64,000 nt of DNA from Desulfuromonas sp. DDH964 (GTDB lineage Bacteria; Desulfobacterota; Desulfuromonadia; Desulfuromonadales; DDH964), in assembly GCF_001611275.1 (NCBI RefSeq), contig NZ_CP015080.1, positions 2,294,001 to 2,358,000 on the forward strand, read 5' to 3'. Shown here one piece after another: positions 25,631 to 36,800 of the stretch. The notes beneath the pieces were generated by a model. It had not been told where the DNA came from. It saw nothing but the letters and a program-made list of their open reading frames with translations, and did not search any database. Position 1 is the first letter of the stretch, and each line of letters begins with the position of its first letter. The translations under genes and the position numbers were made by a program.

Positions 25631-27414
25631 CTGCCGCCCTTACCTCCACCGGCGCCGAGCAGTTCGCCGGCGACCGATTCCCTGCGGCACAATTTCAGCG
25701 CCTCGAGAATATCTCCCCGCACCTCGGGGCGATGCCAGAGCAGCAGAGCCTTCTGCAGCCGGCGTTCCCGCGGGGAGCGCGGCACATGAAGCGACTGGCC
25801 GGTAAAGGGATCGACGCCGCTGTAATAGATGCAGGTCGCCAGGGTCCCCGGCGTGGGCGTGAACTCCTGGACCTGCTCCACCCGCAATCCGTTGCGTTTC
25901 AGAAAGAGCGCGACCTCGACCATATCCTCCAACCGGCAACCGGGATGCCCGGCGATCAGGTAGGGGACCACCCCCTGGCGCTTGCCGTTGCGGGCCGACC
26001 GTTGCCGGTAGAATTCGAGAAAGGCGAGCAGCGCTTCGGGGCCGGGCTTGCGCATGACCGCGGTGATCTGGGGGACCGTCGACTCGGGTGCAATCTTGAG
26101 CAGACCGCCGACGTGGTGATCGAGCAGTTCGGCAAAATAATCGGCCTGGGTCTCGAGCAGGTCATAGCGAACCCCCGAGGCGACAAAGAGATGGCGGACA
26201 TGGCTGATGCCGCGGATTTTCCGCAGCAGGGCAACAGCACTGCGCCCTTCGGCACGGAGGTGGGGACAGCGGCGGGGAAAAAGACAGCTCTCGCGACGGC
26301 AGTCCCTTCCGCCAGCGCCGGCCCCGCAAGCGGTGCCGTACATGTTGGCGGTGGGCCCGCCAAGATCGGTCACCGTGCCGCGGAAGTCAGGATGGGCGGC
26401 GAGTTGGTCGACCTCGGCATGAATCGACTCGATACTTCGGGACTGGATTGTCTTCCCCTGGTGGGCGGTAATCGCGCAGAAGGCGCAACCGCCATAACAA
26501 CCGCGATGGGTCGTGATCGAAAAGCGGATCTGCTGGTAGGCGGGGATCTCCTCCCGGTAACCGGGATGGGGACGCCGGCTGAAGGGGAGCTGGTAGAGGC
26601 GGTCGAGTTCGGCACCGCTCAAGGGGCGGGCCGGCGGCTGGACCAGCACCTGGCGCCCTCCCTGGTCCTGGAGCAGCGGCCTGCCCTGCGGACGCTGTTC
26701 GGCCGCCGCCAGCCGGAACGCCTCGTTGTAGGTCGCGGGGTCGGCGCAGACCCGGTCGAAGCCCGGGAGGATTACCGCGTCCGGGACCGATCCCGGCGCA
26801 AAGGAGGCGGTCCCCGGGATATCGGTCATGGTGACCGGGGCTTCCCCGCTGGCAGCCCGGCGGGCAATGGTGGTCAGGGCGAGCTCCCCCATGCCGTAAA
26901 CGAGCAGGTCGGCCTTGGCATCGACGAGGATGGAGCGCCGGACCCGGTCGCTCCAGAAATCGTAGTGGGCAAGGCGGCGCAGGCTCGCTTCGATGCCACC
27001 GATCACCACCGGCAGACCGCGGAAGGCCCCCTTGACCGCCGCCGTATAGGCAATCACCGCCCGGTCGGGACGGGCGGCGGCCTTGCCACCCGGGGTGTAG
27101 GCATCATCGTTGCGGACTTTTTTCGCCGCCGTGTAGCGGTTGACCATCGAATCCATCGCCCCGGAGGAGACCGCGGCGAAGAGGCGCGGCCGCCCCATCA
27201 CCCGCAAGGACTCGGGGTTGCGCCAGTCAGGCTGGGCCAGGATCCCGACCCGGAACCCCTCGCTTTCGAGCAGCCGGGCCAGAAGCGGAACTCCAAAGGC
27301 CGGATGATCGACGTAGGCGTCACCGGAGATGAAAAGAATGTCGAGCTCATCCCAGCCGCGGGCGGCGAGTTCTTCCCGGTTGGTTGGCAGAGGGGCAAAG
27401 GTAACGGAAGTCAG
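25606..27414 (-). CDS. YgiQ-family radical SAM protein
   Basis: This protein has an N-terminal cobalamin-binding-like domain, a radical SAM core and a C-terminal DUF3362-type region; the reaction is unknown. The cluster motif is RGCYGGCAFC (Cys 306, 310 and 313 counted from 27414). Other family blocks are GDAYVDHPAFG, AQPDWRNPESLR, GAMDSMVNRYTA, GGIEASLRRLAHYDFWSD, LGGPTANMYG and LKIAPESTVPQ. Homology reaches back to LPTNREELAARGWDEL, yet no in-frame ATG, GTG or TTG exists upstream of the TTG at 27207, which would cut off these blocks. The best start is a CTG at 27412-27414, overlapping the DUF6485 stop as CTGA, with GAAGGA about 9 nt upstream; this gives 602 residues. Confidence 0.88.
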   Translation of the reverse strand: MTSVTFAPLPTNREELAARGWDELDILFISGDAYVDHPAFGVPLLARLLESEGFRVGILAQPDWRNPESLRVMGRPRLFAAVSSGAMDSMVNRYTAAKKVRNDDAYTPGGKAAARPDRAVIAYTAAVKGAFRGLPVVIGGIEASLRRLAHYDFWSDRVRRSILVDAKADLLVYGMGELALTTIARRAASGEAPVTMTDIPGTASFAPGSVPDAVILPGFDRVCADPATYNEAFRLAAAEQRPQGRPLLQDQGGRQVLVQPPARPLSGAELDRLYQLPFSRRPHPGYREEIPAYQQIRFSITTHRGCYGGCAFCAITAHQGKTIQSRSIESIHAEVDQLAAHPDFRGTVTDLGGPTANMYGTACGAGAGGRDCRRESCLFPRRCPHLRAEGRSAVALLRKIRGISHVRHLFVASGVRYDLLETQADYFAELLDHHVGGLLKIAPESTVPQITAVMRKPGPEALLAFLEFYRQRSARNGKRQGVVPYLIAGHPGCRLEDMVEVALFLKRNGLRVEQVQEFTPTPGTLATCIYYSGVDPFTGQSLHVPRSPRERRLQKALLLWHRPEVRGDILEALKLCRRESVAGELLGAGGGKGGRKNRGRQR

Positions 27415-27605
27415 CGGCAGCGATCCTTCAGAAAATGGTTCAGAGATCGATCGTAACTGCGTTCTCCGGCAGCAGAAAAGAAACAGCCGGGAATCTCGTT
27501 ACGCTGCCGGTGAAAGAGGACGCACTGGCAGCAGTTGCCATGCTTGTCGCAGCCGGGGTAACTGCAGCTGCAATGGGTGGGGGATGATTTGGCCGTGCAT
27601 TCCAT
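27411..27605 (-). CDS. DUF6485-type cysteine-rich small protein
   Basis: The 64-residue protein has nine cysteines (3, 12, 14, 19, 25, 26, 28, 41, 63), probably a metal site. PGCDKHGNCCQCVLFHR followed by NEIPGCFF and ERSYDRSLNHFL matches the pattern I recall for DUF6485. The function is unknown. Its stop overlaps the inferred CTG start of ygiQ by 4 nt, so the two are probably translationally coupled and act together (inference). It is preceded by a hairpin that separates it from argC. Confidence 0.75.
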   Translation of the reverse strand: MECTAKSSPTHCSCSYPGCDKHGNCCQCVLFHRQRNEIPGCFFSAAGERSYDRSLNHFLKDRCR

Positions 27606-27608
27606 GGT

Positions 27609-27629
27609 GAAAATCCGGCCGCAGGCCGG
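27609..27629 (-). terminator. Weak terminator between argC and the DUF6485 gene
   Basis: A 6-bp stem CCGGCC/GGCCGG (27615-27620 with 27624-27629) is followed on the minus strand by ATTTTC, directly before the DUF6485 start. The stem is short and the T-run brief, so readthrough is likely. Confidence 0.4.
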
Positions 27630-27668
27630 CCTCCTTGGTGGGCGGGTCCCCGCCGCTACTTCCCCTGG

Positions 27669-28706
27669 TCAGGGGAAGATTGGCAGGTTGCCGAGACCGG
27701 CGGTTTCGGCAAAACCGAGCATCAGGTTCATGTTCTGCACCGCCTGCCCCGCCGCCCCCTTGACGAGATTATCGATGGTCGCCACGACAATGACCCGCCC
27801 GGTACGGGCATCGCTGACCAGGCCGATATCGCAGAAATTGCTGCCACGGACAAAGGCGATATTCGGCAGGCTCCCCTGCGGGCAGACGCGGACAAAGGGT
27901 TCTGTACCGTAGCGTTCGGTGTAATATCCGAGCAACGTGGCGCTGTCGCTGGCGCCGTTCAGGGTTGCATAGCAGGTCGAGAGAATACCGCGATTGACTG
28001 GCAGCAGGTGGGGGGTGAAGTTGACGGTCACCGCCTCCCCGGCCAGCTGGGTCAGGGTCTGTTCGATCTCCGGCGTATGCCGGTGGGAGGCGACCCCATA
28101 GGCGGCAAACCCCTCGTTAACCTCGCAGAAAAGGCTGCCGACCTTGGCGCTGCGACCGGCGCCGCTGGTCCCCGATTTACTGTCGATGATCAGGGTGCGA
28201 TGATCGATTAGCCCCCGCTCCAGAAGCGGTGCCAGGGCAAGGGCGACGCTGGTCGGATAGCAGCCGGGGTTGGCCACCAGCCGGGCCCTGCAAATCGCCG
28301 CCCGGTTCAACTCGGGCAGGCCGTAGACGGCCTCATCGAGCAGCTCCGGGCTGGTGTGCTCCTGGTACCAGTGCCGGTAGACGGCCACGTCATGCAGGCG
28401 GTAGTCGGCCGAGAGGTCGACGACCTTCTTGCCGGCGGCAAGCAGGTCGGGAACCACCTCCATGGCGGTCTGGTGCGGCAGGGCGGTGAAGATGAAATCG
28501 GCCTTGCCGGCCACCAGCTGCGGGTCGCCGGGATCGCAGCTGAGGGTCACCCGCTCCCGCAGGGAGGGAAAGAGCCGGGAGATATCCTCGCCGACATTCT
28601 GCCGCGAGGTGACGCAGCTGACCTCGACCTCGGGATGAACTGCCAGCAGCCGGAGCAATTCCACCCCGGTGTAGCCGCTGGCGCCAACGACGGCAACCTT
28701 GACCAT
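27669..28706 (-). CDS. argC: N-acetyl-gamma-glutamyl-phosphate reductase
   Basis: ArgC reduces N-acetylglutamyl phosphate to the semialdehyde in arginine synthesis. The 345-residue protein starts [20 protein letters not shown] (NADP site). It has [19 protein letters not shown] and the active-site block [15 protein letters not shown] (catalytic Cys), then [17 protein letters not shown]. The ATG at 28706 follows AAAGGA; a longer extension would run back through rpsI. It lies downstream of rplM-rpsI with a terminator-like hairpin 24 bp before its start. Confidence 0.96.
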   Translation of the reverse strand: MVKVAVVGASGYTGVELLRLLAVHPEVEVSCVTSRQNVGEDISRLFPSLRERVTLSCDPGDPQLVAGKADFIFTALPHQTAMEVVPDLLAAGKKVVDLSADYRLHDVAVYRHWYQEHTSPELLDEAVYGLPELNRAAICRARLVANPGCYPTSVALALAPLLERGLIDHRTLIIDSKSGTSGAGRSAKVGSLFCEVNEGFAAYGVASHRHTPEIEQTLTQLAGEAVTVNFTPHLLPVNRGILSTCYATLNGASDSATLLGYYTERYGTEPFVRVCPQGSLPNIAFVRGSNFCDIGLVSDARTGRVIVVATIDNLVKGAAGQAVQNMNLMLGFAETAGLGNLPIFP

Positions 28707-28725
28707 AGCCTTATCCTTTGCCTGA

Positions 28726-28760
28726 AAACGAAAAGGGAAACCCTTGGGGCTTCCCTTTTC
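28726..28760 (-). terminator. Strong terminator between rpsI and argC
   Basis: GAAAAGGGAA pairs with TTCCCTTTTC (28730-28739 with 28751-28760), with inner CCC/GGG pairing, and GTTTTC follows on the minus strand. It lies 43 bp after rpsI and only 24 bp before the argC ATG, which leaves little room for a separate argC promoter. Confidence 0.8.
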
Positions 28761-28803
28761 GATAACGTTGCTGCCAGGGAACCACCCGGCGCTGCGCTTC
28801 TGG

Positions 28804-29196
28804 TTAACGCTTGGAGAACTGGAAGCTCCGGCGTGCCGCGCGACGTCCGTATTTTTTCCGTTCCTTGACCCGGCTGTCGCGGGTGATGAAACCGGCCTTC
28901 TTGAGAACGCCGCGCAGGTCGGTATCGACCGCGAGCAGCGCCTTGGTGATGCCATGCTTGATGGCGCCGGCCTGCCCGGAGGGGCCACCGCCACAGACGT
29001 TGACCATAATGTCGAACTTGCCGGCATTGTTGGTCAGCTCGAGGGGCTGACGCACGACCATCTTCGAGGTCTCGCGACCGAAGTAATCGTCGATGCTGCG
29101 ACGGTTGACGACGATGTTACCGGAGCCAGGCTTGATCCAGACCCGGGCCACGGAGGTTTTTCTCTTGCCGGTGGCGTAATATTTCTGTTCGGCCAT
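28804..29196 (-). CDS. rpsI: 30S ribosomal protein S9
   Basis: The 130-residue protein shows [60 protein letters not shown] and the conserved basic C-terminus ending FSKR, which reaches the P-site tRNA in the ribosome. It follows rplM by 21 bp, the universal L13-S9 pair. Confidence 0.97.
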   Translation of the reverse strand: MAEQKYYATGKRKTSVARVWIKPGSGNIVVNRRSIDDYFGRETSKMVVRQPLELTNNAGKFDIMVNVCGGGPSGQAGAIKHGITKALLAVDTDLRGVLKKAGFITRDSRVKERKKYGRRAARRSFQFSKR

Positions 29197-29217
29197 CTTA
29201 TTCTATCTCCTTGACCC

Positions 29218-29646
29218 TTAAAGGGAGAGTTCCTTGGGTTGCTGGGCGGCATGGGGATGATCGGCGCCGGCATAAACCTTCAGCTTGCGGAACATCTGGC
29301 GGCCCAGTTTATTCTTGGGCAACATCCCCTTCACCGCCTTCTTGATGACCTCCTCGGGCTTCTTGGCAAGGAGTTTCTCGGCGTTGATGGAGCGGATGCC
29401 ACCGGGATAACCGGTGTGGTGGTAGTACATCTTGTCACCGAGCTTGTTGCCGGTGAAATTGACCTTTTCGGCATTGACGACAACGACGAAATCGCCGGTA
29501 TCAACGCTCGGATGGTAGATCGCCTTGTGCTTGCCGCGCAGAACACGGGCAATCTCGGTAGCGGCGCGACCGAGAACCTTGCCATCGAGATCGATGACGA
29601 ACCAGGCCCGTTGCACGTCGCTTTTGCTGATAACCTGCGTACTCAT
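29218..29646 (-). CDS. rplM: 50S ribosomal protein L13
   Basis: The 142-residue protein has [60 protein letters not shown], the [20 protein letters not shown] block and HPHAAQQP. All are standard for L13, an early-assembly 23S rRNA binder. It is followed by rpsI and preceded by truA on the same strand. Confidence 0.97.
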   Translation of the reverse strand: MSTQVISKSDVQRAWFVIDLDGKVLGRAATEIARVLRGKHKAIYHPSVDTGDFVVVVNAEKVNFTGNKLGDKMYYHHTGYPGGIRSINAEKLLAKKPEEVIKKAVKGMLPKNKLGRQMFRKLKVYAGADHPHAAQQPKELSL

Positions 29647-29705
29647 GGAAGTTCCTCTCTATAGTGAAATCTGTGATATGAACGGGGCTCACAGAAGTGG
29701 TGAAA

Positions 29706-30515
29706 TTAGCTAAATGTTTGCCGGTTGTCAAGAAGTTTTTTCGCTGCAGCCGACGGCTCAGGGCCGGCGGGACAGCCCTGGTCGTACCAGACCTCCATCA
29801 GGCAGAGCCCCTGGGGCGGGGCGGTGAGACCCGCCTCGGGTCGGCAGCCGGCGGTGAGCAGCCGTTCGATGTCCCCTGCCGGCCGCCGGCCGCGGCCGAT
29901 TTCGACCAGGGTACCGGTCATCACCCGCACCATGTTGCGCAGAAAACCACTGCCGCAGACATCGAAGAAAATCAATTCGTCGTGGCGCGCAACCCGGGTG
30001 GCAAATATCTCCCGTTCGGTCGTAACCGCGTCACAGCCGCTGGAGCGAAAGGCGGCAAAATCGTGCCGGCCGACAAAAGCAGCCGCCGCAGCAGCCATCG
30101 GGGGAAGATCGAGAGGCGCACGCAGATGCCAGCTGCTGCGGCGAACCAGGGGCGAGCGAATCGCGCCGTTGTAGATCTGGTAGCGGTACCATTTTCCCCG
30201 GGCATCGAAGCGGGGATGAAAACCGGGTGCCGCCTCCCAGGCCTCCCGGATCGCGATATCGCCGGGGAGGAGGCGATTGACCCCTTCGCGATAGGCGGTC
30301 AGCGGCAACGCCCGCGGGCTGGTAAAGCAGGCGATCATCCCCCGGGCGTGAACTCCGGCGTCGGTGCGCCCGGAGCTGACCAGGCGTACCGGTTCACCGA
30401 GCAGCCGCTCCAGCGCCGCCTCGACCGTTTCCTGCACCGAAACTCCGTTGCGCTGCCGTTGCCAGCCGACGTAGGCGCTGCCGTCGAACTCGAGGCGAAG
30501 ACCGATGTTCGTCAT
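29706..30515 (-). CDS. truA: tRNA pseudouridine synthase A
   Basis: TruA makes pseudouridine at tRNA positions 38-40. The 269-residue protein begins with LRLEFDGSAYVGWQRQRNG and has the catalytic SSGRTDAGVHARGMIA (Asp nucleophile), FHPRFDARGKWYRYQIYNG and GSGFLRNMVRVMTGTLVEIG. Its ATG overlaps the ecfT stop by 4 nt. Confidence 0.96.
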   Translation of the reverse strand: MTNIGLRLEFDGSAYVGWQRQRNGVSVQETVEAALERLLGEPVRLVSSGRTDAGVHARGMIACFTSPRALPLTAYREGVNRLLPGDIAIREAWEAAPGFHPRFDARGKWYRYQIYNGAIRSPLVRRSSWHLRAPLDLPPMAAAAAAFVGRHDFAAFRSSGCDAVTTEREIFATRVARHDELIFFDVCGSGFLRNMVRVMTGTLVEIGRGRRPAGDIERLLTAGCRPEAGLTAPPQGLCLMEVWYDQGCPAGPEPSAAAKKLLDNRQTFS

Positions 30516-31312
30516 GCCAGCCTCCCGTAGCAGAGAGCGGCGAGCAGCGTGATGAGACCGAAGAGGGCGACACTCCCTGCTCGACAGGGAGCAAGGGGTG
30601 ACGCCAGTTCAAGCCCGGGGACAGGTTCCCCGGCGGCGAGCTGAGCGGCGAGGCGATCGGCGCGCTCGACCAGGCGCAGCAACAGCGGGGTCAGCATCCG
30701 GCAGACGAAGCGGCCACGGGCCAGATAGCCGGTTGGCGGGATGCCGCCCGCTTCAGCCACCAGCCCGGCATGGACGGCCAGGGCCTCGACCCGCATTAGC
30801 GGGATGAAGTGCAGGACCAGCAAAATCAGGTCGGCCGCCGCTGCCACCGGCAGCCGCAGGTATTCCAGGGGCCGCAGCAGCCAGGCGAGCGCGGCCGTCA
30901 GTTGCGCCGGCAGGGTTGTTGCGGCGAGCAGCGCGGCAAAGAGGAGCGCCAGCAGCAGGCGCCAGCAGGCGAAGAGGCCGTCTTGCAGACCCTCCATCGA
31001 GAGCCAGCTGAGCCCGAACAGGGTGTGCCCGGGAGCAAAGAGGAGATGGACCACGAGGGTAAAGAGGAGGAGCCAGCGCAGGGCCCAGGCCAGGCGTGCC
31101 AGCATTCGCGGCGGCAGTCCGGCCAGCATCCAGGCGCTGCCGGCCACCAGGCTCAAGCCGCCGAGCTGCCCCGGGCTTATAGCGGCAAAGGTTGCCGCCA
31201 CCAGCAGTGGCACCGCCACCAGCTTGAGTCGTGGATCGAGGCGATGCAGCAGGGAATGGCCCGGCAGGTAGCTGCCGATGGGGAAGTCGGTCTCTGGGAT
31301 CATGGCCGGCAT
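30512..31312 (-). CDS. ecfT: Energy-coupling factor transporter transmembrane protein (EcfT/CbiQ family)
   Basis: The 266-residue inner-membrane protein couples ECF ATPases to a substrate-binding S component for vitamin or metal uptake. HRLDPRLKLVAVPLLVAATF near the N-terminus is the family pattern, several membrane helices follow, and a cytoplasmic helix contains LLLRLVERADRLAAQL, akin to the Ala-Arg coupling motifs. No ECF ATPases or S component lie nearby, so it probably serves shared modules elsewhere; the substrate is unknown. It is coupled to truA by an ATGA overlap. Confidence 0.85.
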   Translation of the reverse strand: MPAMIPETDFPIGSYLPGHSLLHRLDPRLKLVAVPLLVAATFAAISPGQLGGLSLVAGSAWMLAGLPPRMLARLAWALRWLLLFTLVVHLLFAPGHTLFGLSWLSMEGLQDGLFACWRLLLALLFAALLAATTLPAQLTAALAWLLRPLEYLRLPVAAAADLILLVLHFIPLMRVEALAVHAGLVAEAGGIPPTGYLARGRFVCRMLTPLLLRLVERADRLAAQLAAGEPVPGLELASPLAPCRAGSVALFGLITLLAALCYGRLA

Positions 31313-31341
31313 TTTCGGCGGCAGACGGAATGAGGAGATGC

Positions 31342-31388
31342 GCCAGGGGCACCGGGGCGGCCTATCGCGCCGCCTCGGTGCCCCTGGC
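31342..31388 (-). terminator. Long hairpin between asd and ecfT, no T-run
   Basis: An almost perfect inverted repeat has arms of about 20 nt (GCCAGGGGCACCG... with ...CGGTGCCCCTGGC) and lies 19 bp after the asd stop. No T-tract follows on the minus strand, so it may stabilise mRNA or terminate weakly. Confidence 0.5.
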
Positions 31389-31407
31389 TGTCATACGGGA
31401 TAACCGC

Positions 31408-32505
31408 TCAGCGTTCGAGCAGGATCCGGAGCATCCGCCGCAGCGGCTCGGCGGCGCCCCACAACAGCTGATCGCCGCAGGTGAAGGCCGAGAGGTAGTG
31501 CGGCCCCATCTTCATCTTGCGTACCCGGCCGACCGGCACGCTCAGGGTGCCGGAAACGGCGGTGGGGGTGAGCCCGGCCAGGGTAGCGGCCTTGGTATTG
31601 GGGATCAGCTTGACCCACTGGTTGTCGTTCTTGATCAGCTCCTCGATGTCGGCGATGGGCAGATCCTGTTTCAACTTGATGGTCAACGCCTGGCTGTGGC
31701 AACGCATGGCACCGACCCGCACGCAGATGCCGTCGACCGGGATCGGCGTCTTGCTGCCGAGGATCTTGTTGGTTTCGACCAGTCCTTTCCACTCTTCGCG
31801 GCTCTGGCCATCCTCGACCTCCCGATCGATCCAGGGGAGCACGCTGCCGGCAAGCGGAAAGCCGAACTCCTGCGTGGGCAGCAGGTCGCTGCGCAGCATG
31901 GCGGTCACTTCCCGGTCAATTTCGAGGATCGCGGAAGCCACATCCTGAAGCCGCTCGTGGACCGAGCCGTGGATGGCGCCCATCTGGCTGATCAACTCGC
32001 GCATGTTCGGAGCGCCGGCGCCGGAGGCGGCCTGGTAGGTCATCGAAGTGAGCCATTCGACCTGGCCGGCACGAAACAACCCGCCCAGCGCCATCAGCAT
32101 CAGGCTGACGGTACAGTTGCCGCCGATAAAGTCTTTCTGGCCATTTTGCAGCGCCGCATCGATAACGCCGCGATTGACCGGATCGAGAATGATCACCGCG
32201 TCCTTTTCCATGCGCAGGGTGCTGGCGGCATCGATCCAGTACCCCTGCCAGCCGGCCTGGCGCAGCTGCGGATGGATCGCCTTGGTGTAGTCCCCCCCCT
32301 GGCAGGTAAGGATGACGTCGAGCTTTTTGAGCTCGGCGATATCTTCCGCCCGCTTCAGGGTCCCGGCGTTCATCGGGGCGGGCGCCCCGGCCTGGGAGGT
32401 GGAGAAGAAGACCGGCTCGATGCCGGCAAAATCGTTCTCCTGCTGCATGCGCTGCATCAGGACCGATCCGACCATTCCGCGCCATCCGACAAGTCCGACT
32501 TTCAT
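31408..32505 (-). CDS. asd: Aspartate-semialdehyde dehydrogenase
   Basis: Asd reduces aspartyl phosphate to the semialdehyde for Lys/DAP, Thr and Met. At 365 residues it is the long proteobacterial form. It starts [20 protein letters not shown] (NADP loop), has the catalytic Cys in [15 protein letters not shown] (Cys131) and the substrate-binding [16 protein letters not shown] region (His of RCHSQA). It lies 41 bp downstream of leuB, as in E. coli-type leuB-asd neighbourhoods. Confidence 0.96.
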   Translation of the reverse strand: MKVGLVGWRGMVGSVLMQRMQQENDFAGIEPVFFSTSQAGAPAPMNAGTLKRAEDIAELKKLDVILTCQGGDYTKAIHPQLRQAGWQGYWIDAASTLRMEKDAVIILDPVNRGVIDAALQNGQKDFIGGNCTVSLMLMALGGLFRAGQVEWLTSMTYQAASGAGAPNMRELISQMGAIHGSVHERLQDVASAILEIDREVTAMLRSDLLPTQEFGFPLAGSVLPWIDREVEDGQSREEWKGLVETNKILGSKTPIPVDGICVRVGAMRCHSQALTIKLKQDLPIADIEELIKNDNQWVKLIPNTKAATLAGLTPTAVSGTLSVPVGRVRKMKMGPHYLSAFTCGDQLLWGAAEPLRRMLRILLER

Positions 32506-32546
32506 CTGCTGCTTTCCTTTTCTGGTTAAATAACCCTTAAACCGGC

Positions 32547-33641
<1,095 letters not shown>

Positions 33642-33728
33642 CTTGTTTCATCTCCTTTGCAATGTCATAGCAACCTGGCGGGCCACCCCTGTGGACCCGG
33701 CAAAGTCCCCTTTTTTCGAATGGTTGCC

Positions 33729-33757
33729 ACTATAGGAAGGGGTCAATTCTTTGTCAA
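33729..33757 (-). promoter_or_regulatory. Sigma-70 promoter of leuB
   Basis: On the minus strand a perfect -35 TTGACA (33752-33757) is 17 bp from TATAGT (33729-33734). Transcription would start near 33722, giving a leader of about 80 nt before leuB. I see no T-box or attenuator in that leader. Confidence 0.8.
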
Positions 33758-33850
33758 ATGCTTTTTCTGCCAACCTCCCGATCCGGGTCCGATGTCAGCC
33801 AAACCTGGCACAGGCTGCGCGCCAATTGTGGCACACAATGACAATCGGGG

Positions 33851-36800
33851 TCAACCGGCCGTGCCATCGGAACCCGCTGTGGCTGCGGCAACCGGGGGCT
33901 TGCCAAACCAACCGCGCACCGCGCCCTGGAGACGGTCAAAGTAGTAATAGATAACCGGAGTAATGTAGAGGGTGAGCAGTTGCGAAACCAGCAGGCCACC
34001 GACCACCGCCAGGCCAAGGGGGCGGCGCGATTCGGCGCCAGCCCCGATGCCGATGGCAATTGGCAGGGTCCCCATCAATGCCGCCATGGTGGTCATCATG
34101 ATCGGGCGGAAACGGACCAGGGCCCCCTGGTAGATCGCATCGAGGGGCGCCTTTCCTTCAGTGCGCTGGGCCTCGAGGGCGAAGTCGATCATCATGATCG
34201 CATTCTTCTTGACGATCCCGACCAGCAGGATGATGCCGACAAAGGCGTAAAGGTTAAGGTCCTTGCCGAAGGCGAGCAGGGTGACCAGGGCGCCGAAACC
34301 GGCGGCGGGCAGCCCGGAGAGGATCGTCAGCGGGTGGATGTAACTTTCGTAGAGAATCCCAAGGACGATATAGATCACCACGATCGCCAGCAGCAGCAAC
34401 CATACCAGGCCCCTGGTCGAGGCCTGGTAAACCTGGGCCGCACCCTGGAACCCGGTGGAGATGGAGGCGGGCAGCGCGGTGGCCTCGGCCTCGATCGCCT
34501 TGACCGCATTGCCAAGCGGCACATCCGGGCGCAGATTGAAGGAAATCGTCACGGCGGTGATCTGCCCGAGGTGATTGACCGACAGGGGACCGAGACTGCG
34601 GGTCACGGTAACGAGGGAAGCCAGGGGGACCAGTTCGCCACTGTCGGAGCGGACATGGAGCAGGTCGAGGGAGGATGGGTCGGTCTGGAAGCGAGGCTCC
34701 AGTTCCATGATCACCCGGTACTGGTTGGTCGGCGAGAAGATCGTCGACACCTGGCGTTCGCCGTAGGCCGAATAGAGAGCATTTTCGATGCGCTCGGCCG
34801 TGATGCCGAGCGCCGCGGCCCGGTCGCGGTCGATAGCCAGGTTGACCTGGGGGTTATCGATCTCGAGATCGGAGTTGACATCCTGCAACAGCGGCAGATT
34901 GCGCAGTTTCTCCTCGAACCCGGCCGCCTGGCGATAGAGCTCGGCCGTATCGGGACTTTGCAGCACGAACTGGTACTGGGCCTTGGAGGAGGTCGATTCG
35001 AGGCGGATCGGCGGCGGGTTCTGCAGATAGATCCGGATGCCGGGAATCCCGGAGAGCTGCGGCCGCAGGCGCTGAATGATCTGGTCGGCGCTGGCCTGAC
35101 GCTGGTCGCGATCCTTGAGCTTGATGAACATGAAACCGCTGTTCGACCCGACCCGCGAACCGGCAGCGCCGACCGAGGACATGAAGGCAGCGACATCGGG
35201 GTCGCGGATGATGATGTCAGCGAGCTGGGCCTGGTTGCGCTTCATCTCCTCAAAGGAAACCCCCTGCGGGCCCGAGGTCATGCCGCGGATGGCGCCGATA
35301 TCGTCGGGCGGGAAGAGCCCGGTCGGCATCCGGGTAAAGAGCCAGACCACGCCCAGGGTCAGCGCCAGGGTCAGCACCAGCGTCGTCCGCCGGTACCCCA
35401 GCACCCACCCGAGACTCTTTTCGTAGAGGCGCAGCCAGCCGTCAAAAAAGCGCTCCATCCAGTTGTAGAGCCTGCCGTGAACCTTCTCCCCGGTCGGTTT
35501 TAGAAAACGGCTGGCGAGCATCGGTGTCAGCGTAAGGGAAACCAGCCCGGAGAGGAGGATCGCCACCGCAATGGTAACGGCAAATTCGTGCAGCACCCGG
35601 CCGAGCATGCCGCCCATGAAGAGGACCGGAATGAAGACGGCAACCAGGGAGATGGTCATCGAGATGATGGTAAAGCCGATCTCCCGCGCTCCGCTGAAGG
35701 CCGCGGCCATCGGCTTTTCGCCGGCCTCCATATGGCGGACGATATTCTCCAGCATGACGATAGCGTCATCGACGACGAAACCGACGGAAAGGGTCAGGGC
35801 GAGCAGGGTGATATTGTTGATCGAGAAGCCGAGCAGTTCCATGGCCGCGAAGGTACCGACGATGGAGAGCGGCAGCGCCAGGCTGGGGATAATCGTCGCC
35901 GAAAGATTGCGCAGGAAGAGGAAGATCACCAGGATGACCAGGGCAATGGTCAGCATCAGGGTGAACTTGACCTCGGCCACCGACTCCCGGATCGAACTGG
36001 AGCGGTCATAGAGGAGATTGAGCTCCACCGCGCCGGGGAGTTGCTGGCGCAAGCTCGGCAGCTGCTGGCGGATGCTGTTCACCACCTCGATGGTATTGGT
36101 GCCGGGCTGACGCTGGATGGCGAGCACCACGGCCCGGGCATTCCCCTCCTTGGTGCGAAACCAGGCGGCGACCTTGTTATTCTCGACGCTGTCGCTGACC
36201 TCGGCAATATCCTGCAACCGGACCGGAGCGCCGCCGCGGTAGGCGACAACCAGCTGGCGGAACTGTTCGGCATTGTAGAGCTGGCCGCCGACCTGAATGG
36301 TAAAGGACTGGGTCTGGCCCTGCAGGCCGCCGGTCGGCAAATTGACGTTCCAGCGTCCCAGTGCCGCTTCCACCTCGTCGAGACCGATGCCGCGCCGCTT
36401 CAGCTGCTCTGGATCGAGTCCGACCCGCACCGCATACTTCTGGGATCCGTAGACATTGACCTGGGCGACTCCGTTGACCATGGAGATGCGCGGTGCGATG
36501 ACGGTATCGGCGAATTCGTTGACCTCCGAAAGGGGAAGGGTCGATGAGGTCATCGCCAGGTAGAGGATGGAGGAGTCGGCCGGGTTGACCTTGCGGATCG
36601 AAGGAGGACTCGGCATCTCCCGTGGCAGCTGGCGTGCGGCCTGGGATATGGCAGTTTGTACATCCTGAGCCGCCGCATCGATATCCCGTTCGAGGGTGAA
36701 CTGCAGCGTGATAATGGTCGAGCCCTGGCCGTTGGTGGAGCTGAGGGATTCGACGCCGGCGATGGTGGAGAGTTGCCGTTCGAGGGGGGTCGCGACGGCG

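Noticed and set aside
27207..27414. Frameshift or truncation of ygiQ
   Set aside because: The frame is open and carries the expected N-terminal motifs right up to the DUF6485 stop, so a non-standard start explains it better than a broken gene.
28707..29027. Long N-terminal extension of argC
   Set aside because: The in-frame extension runs antisense-like through the rpsI region and the terminator; ArgC homology starts at 28706. The same reasoning removes extensions of leuC, ilvD, ispH and uppS.
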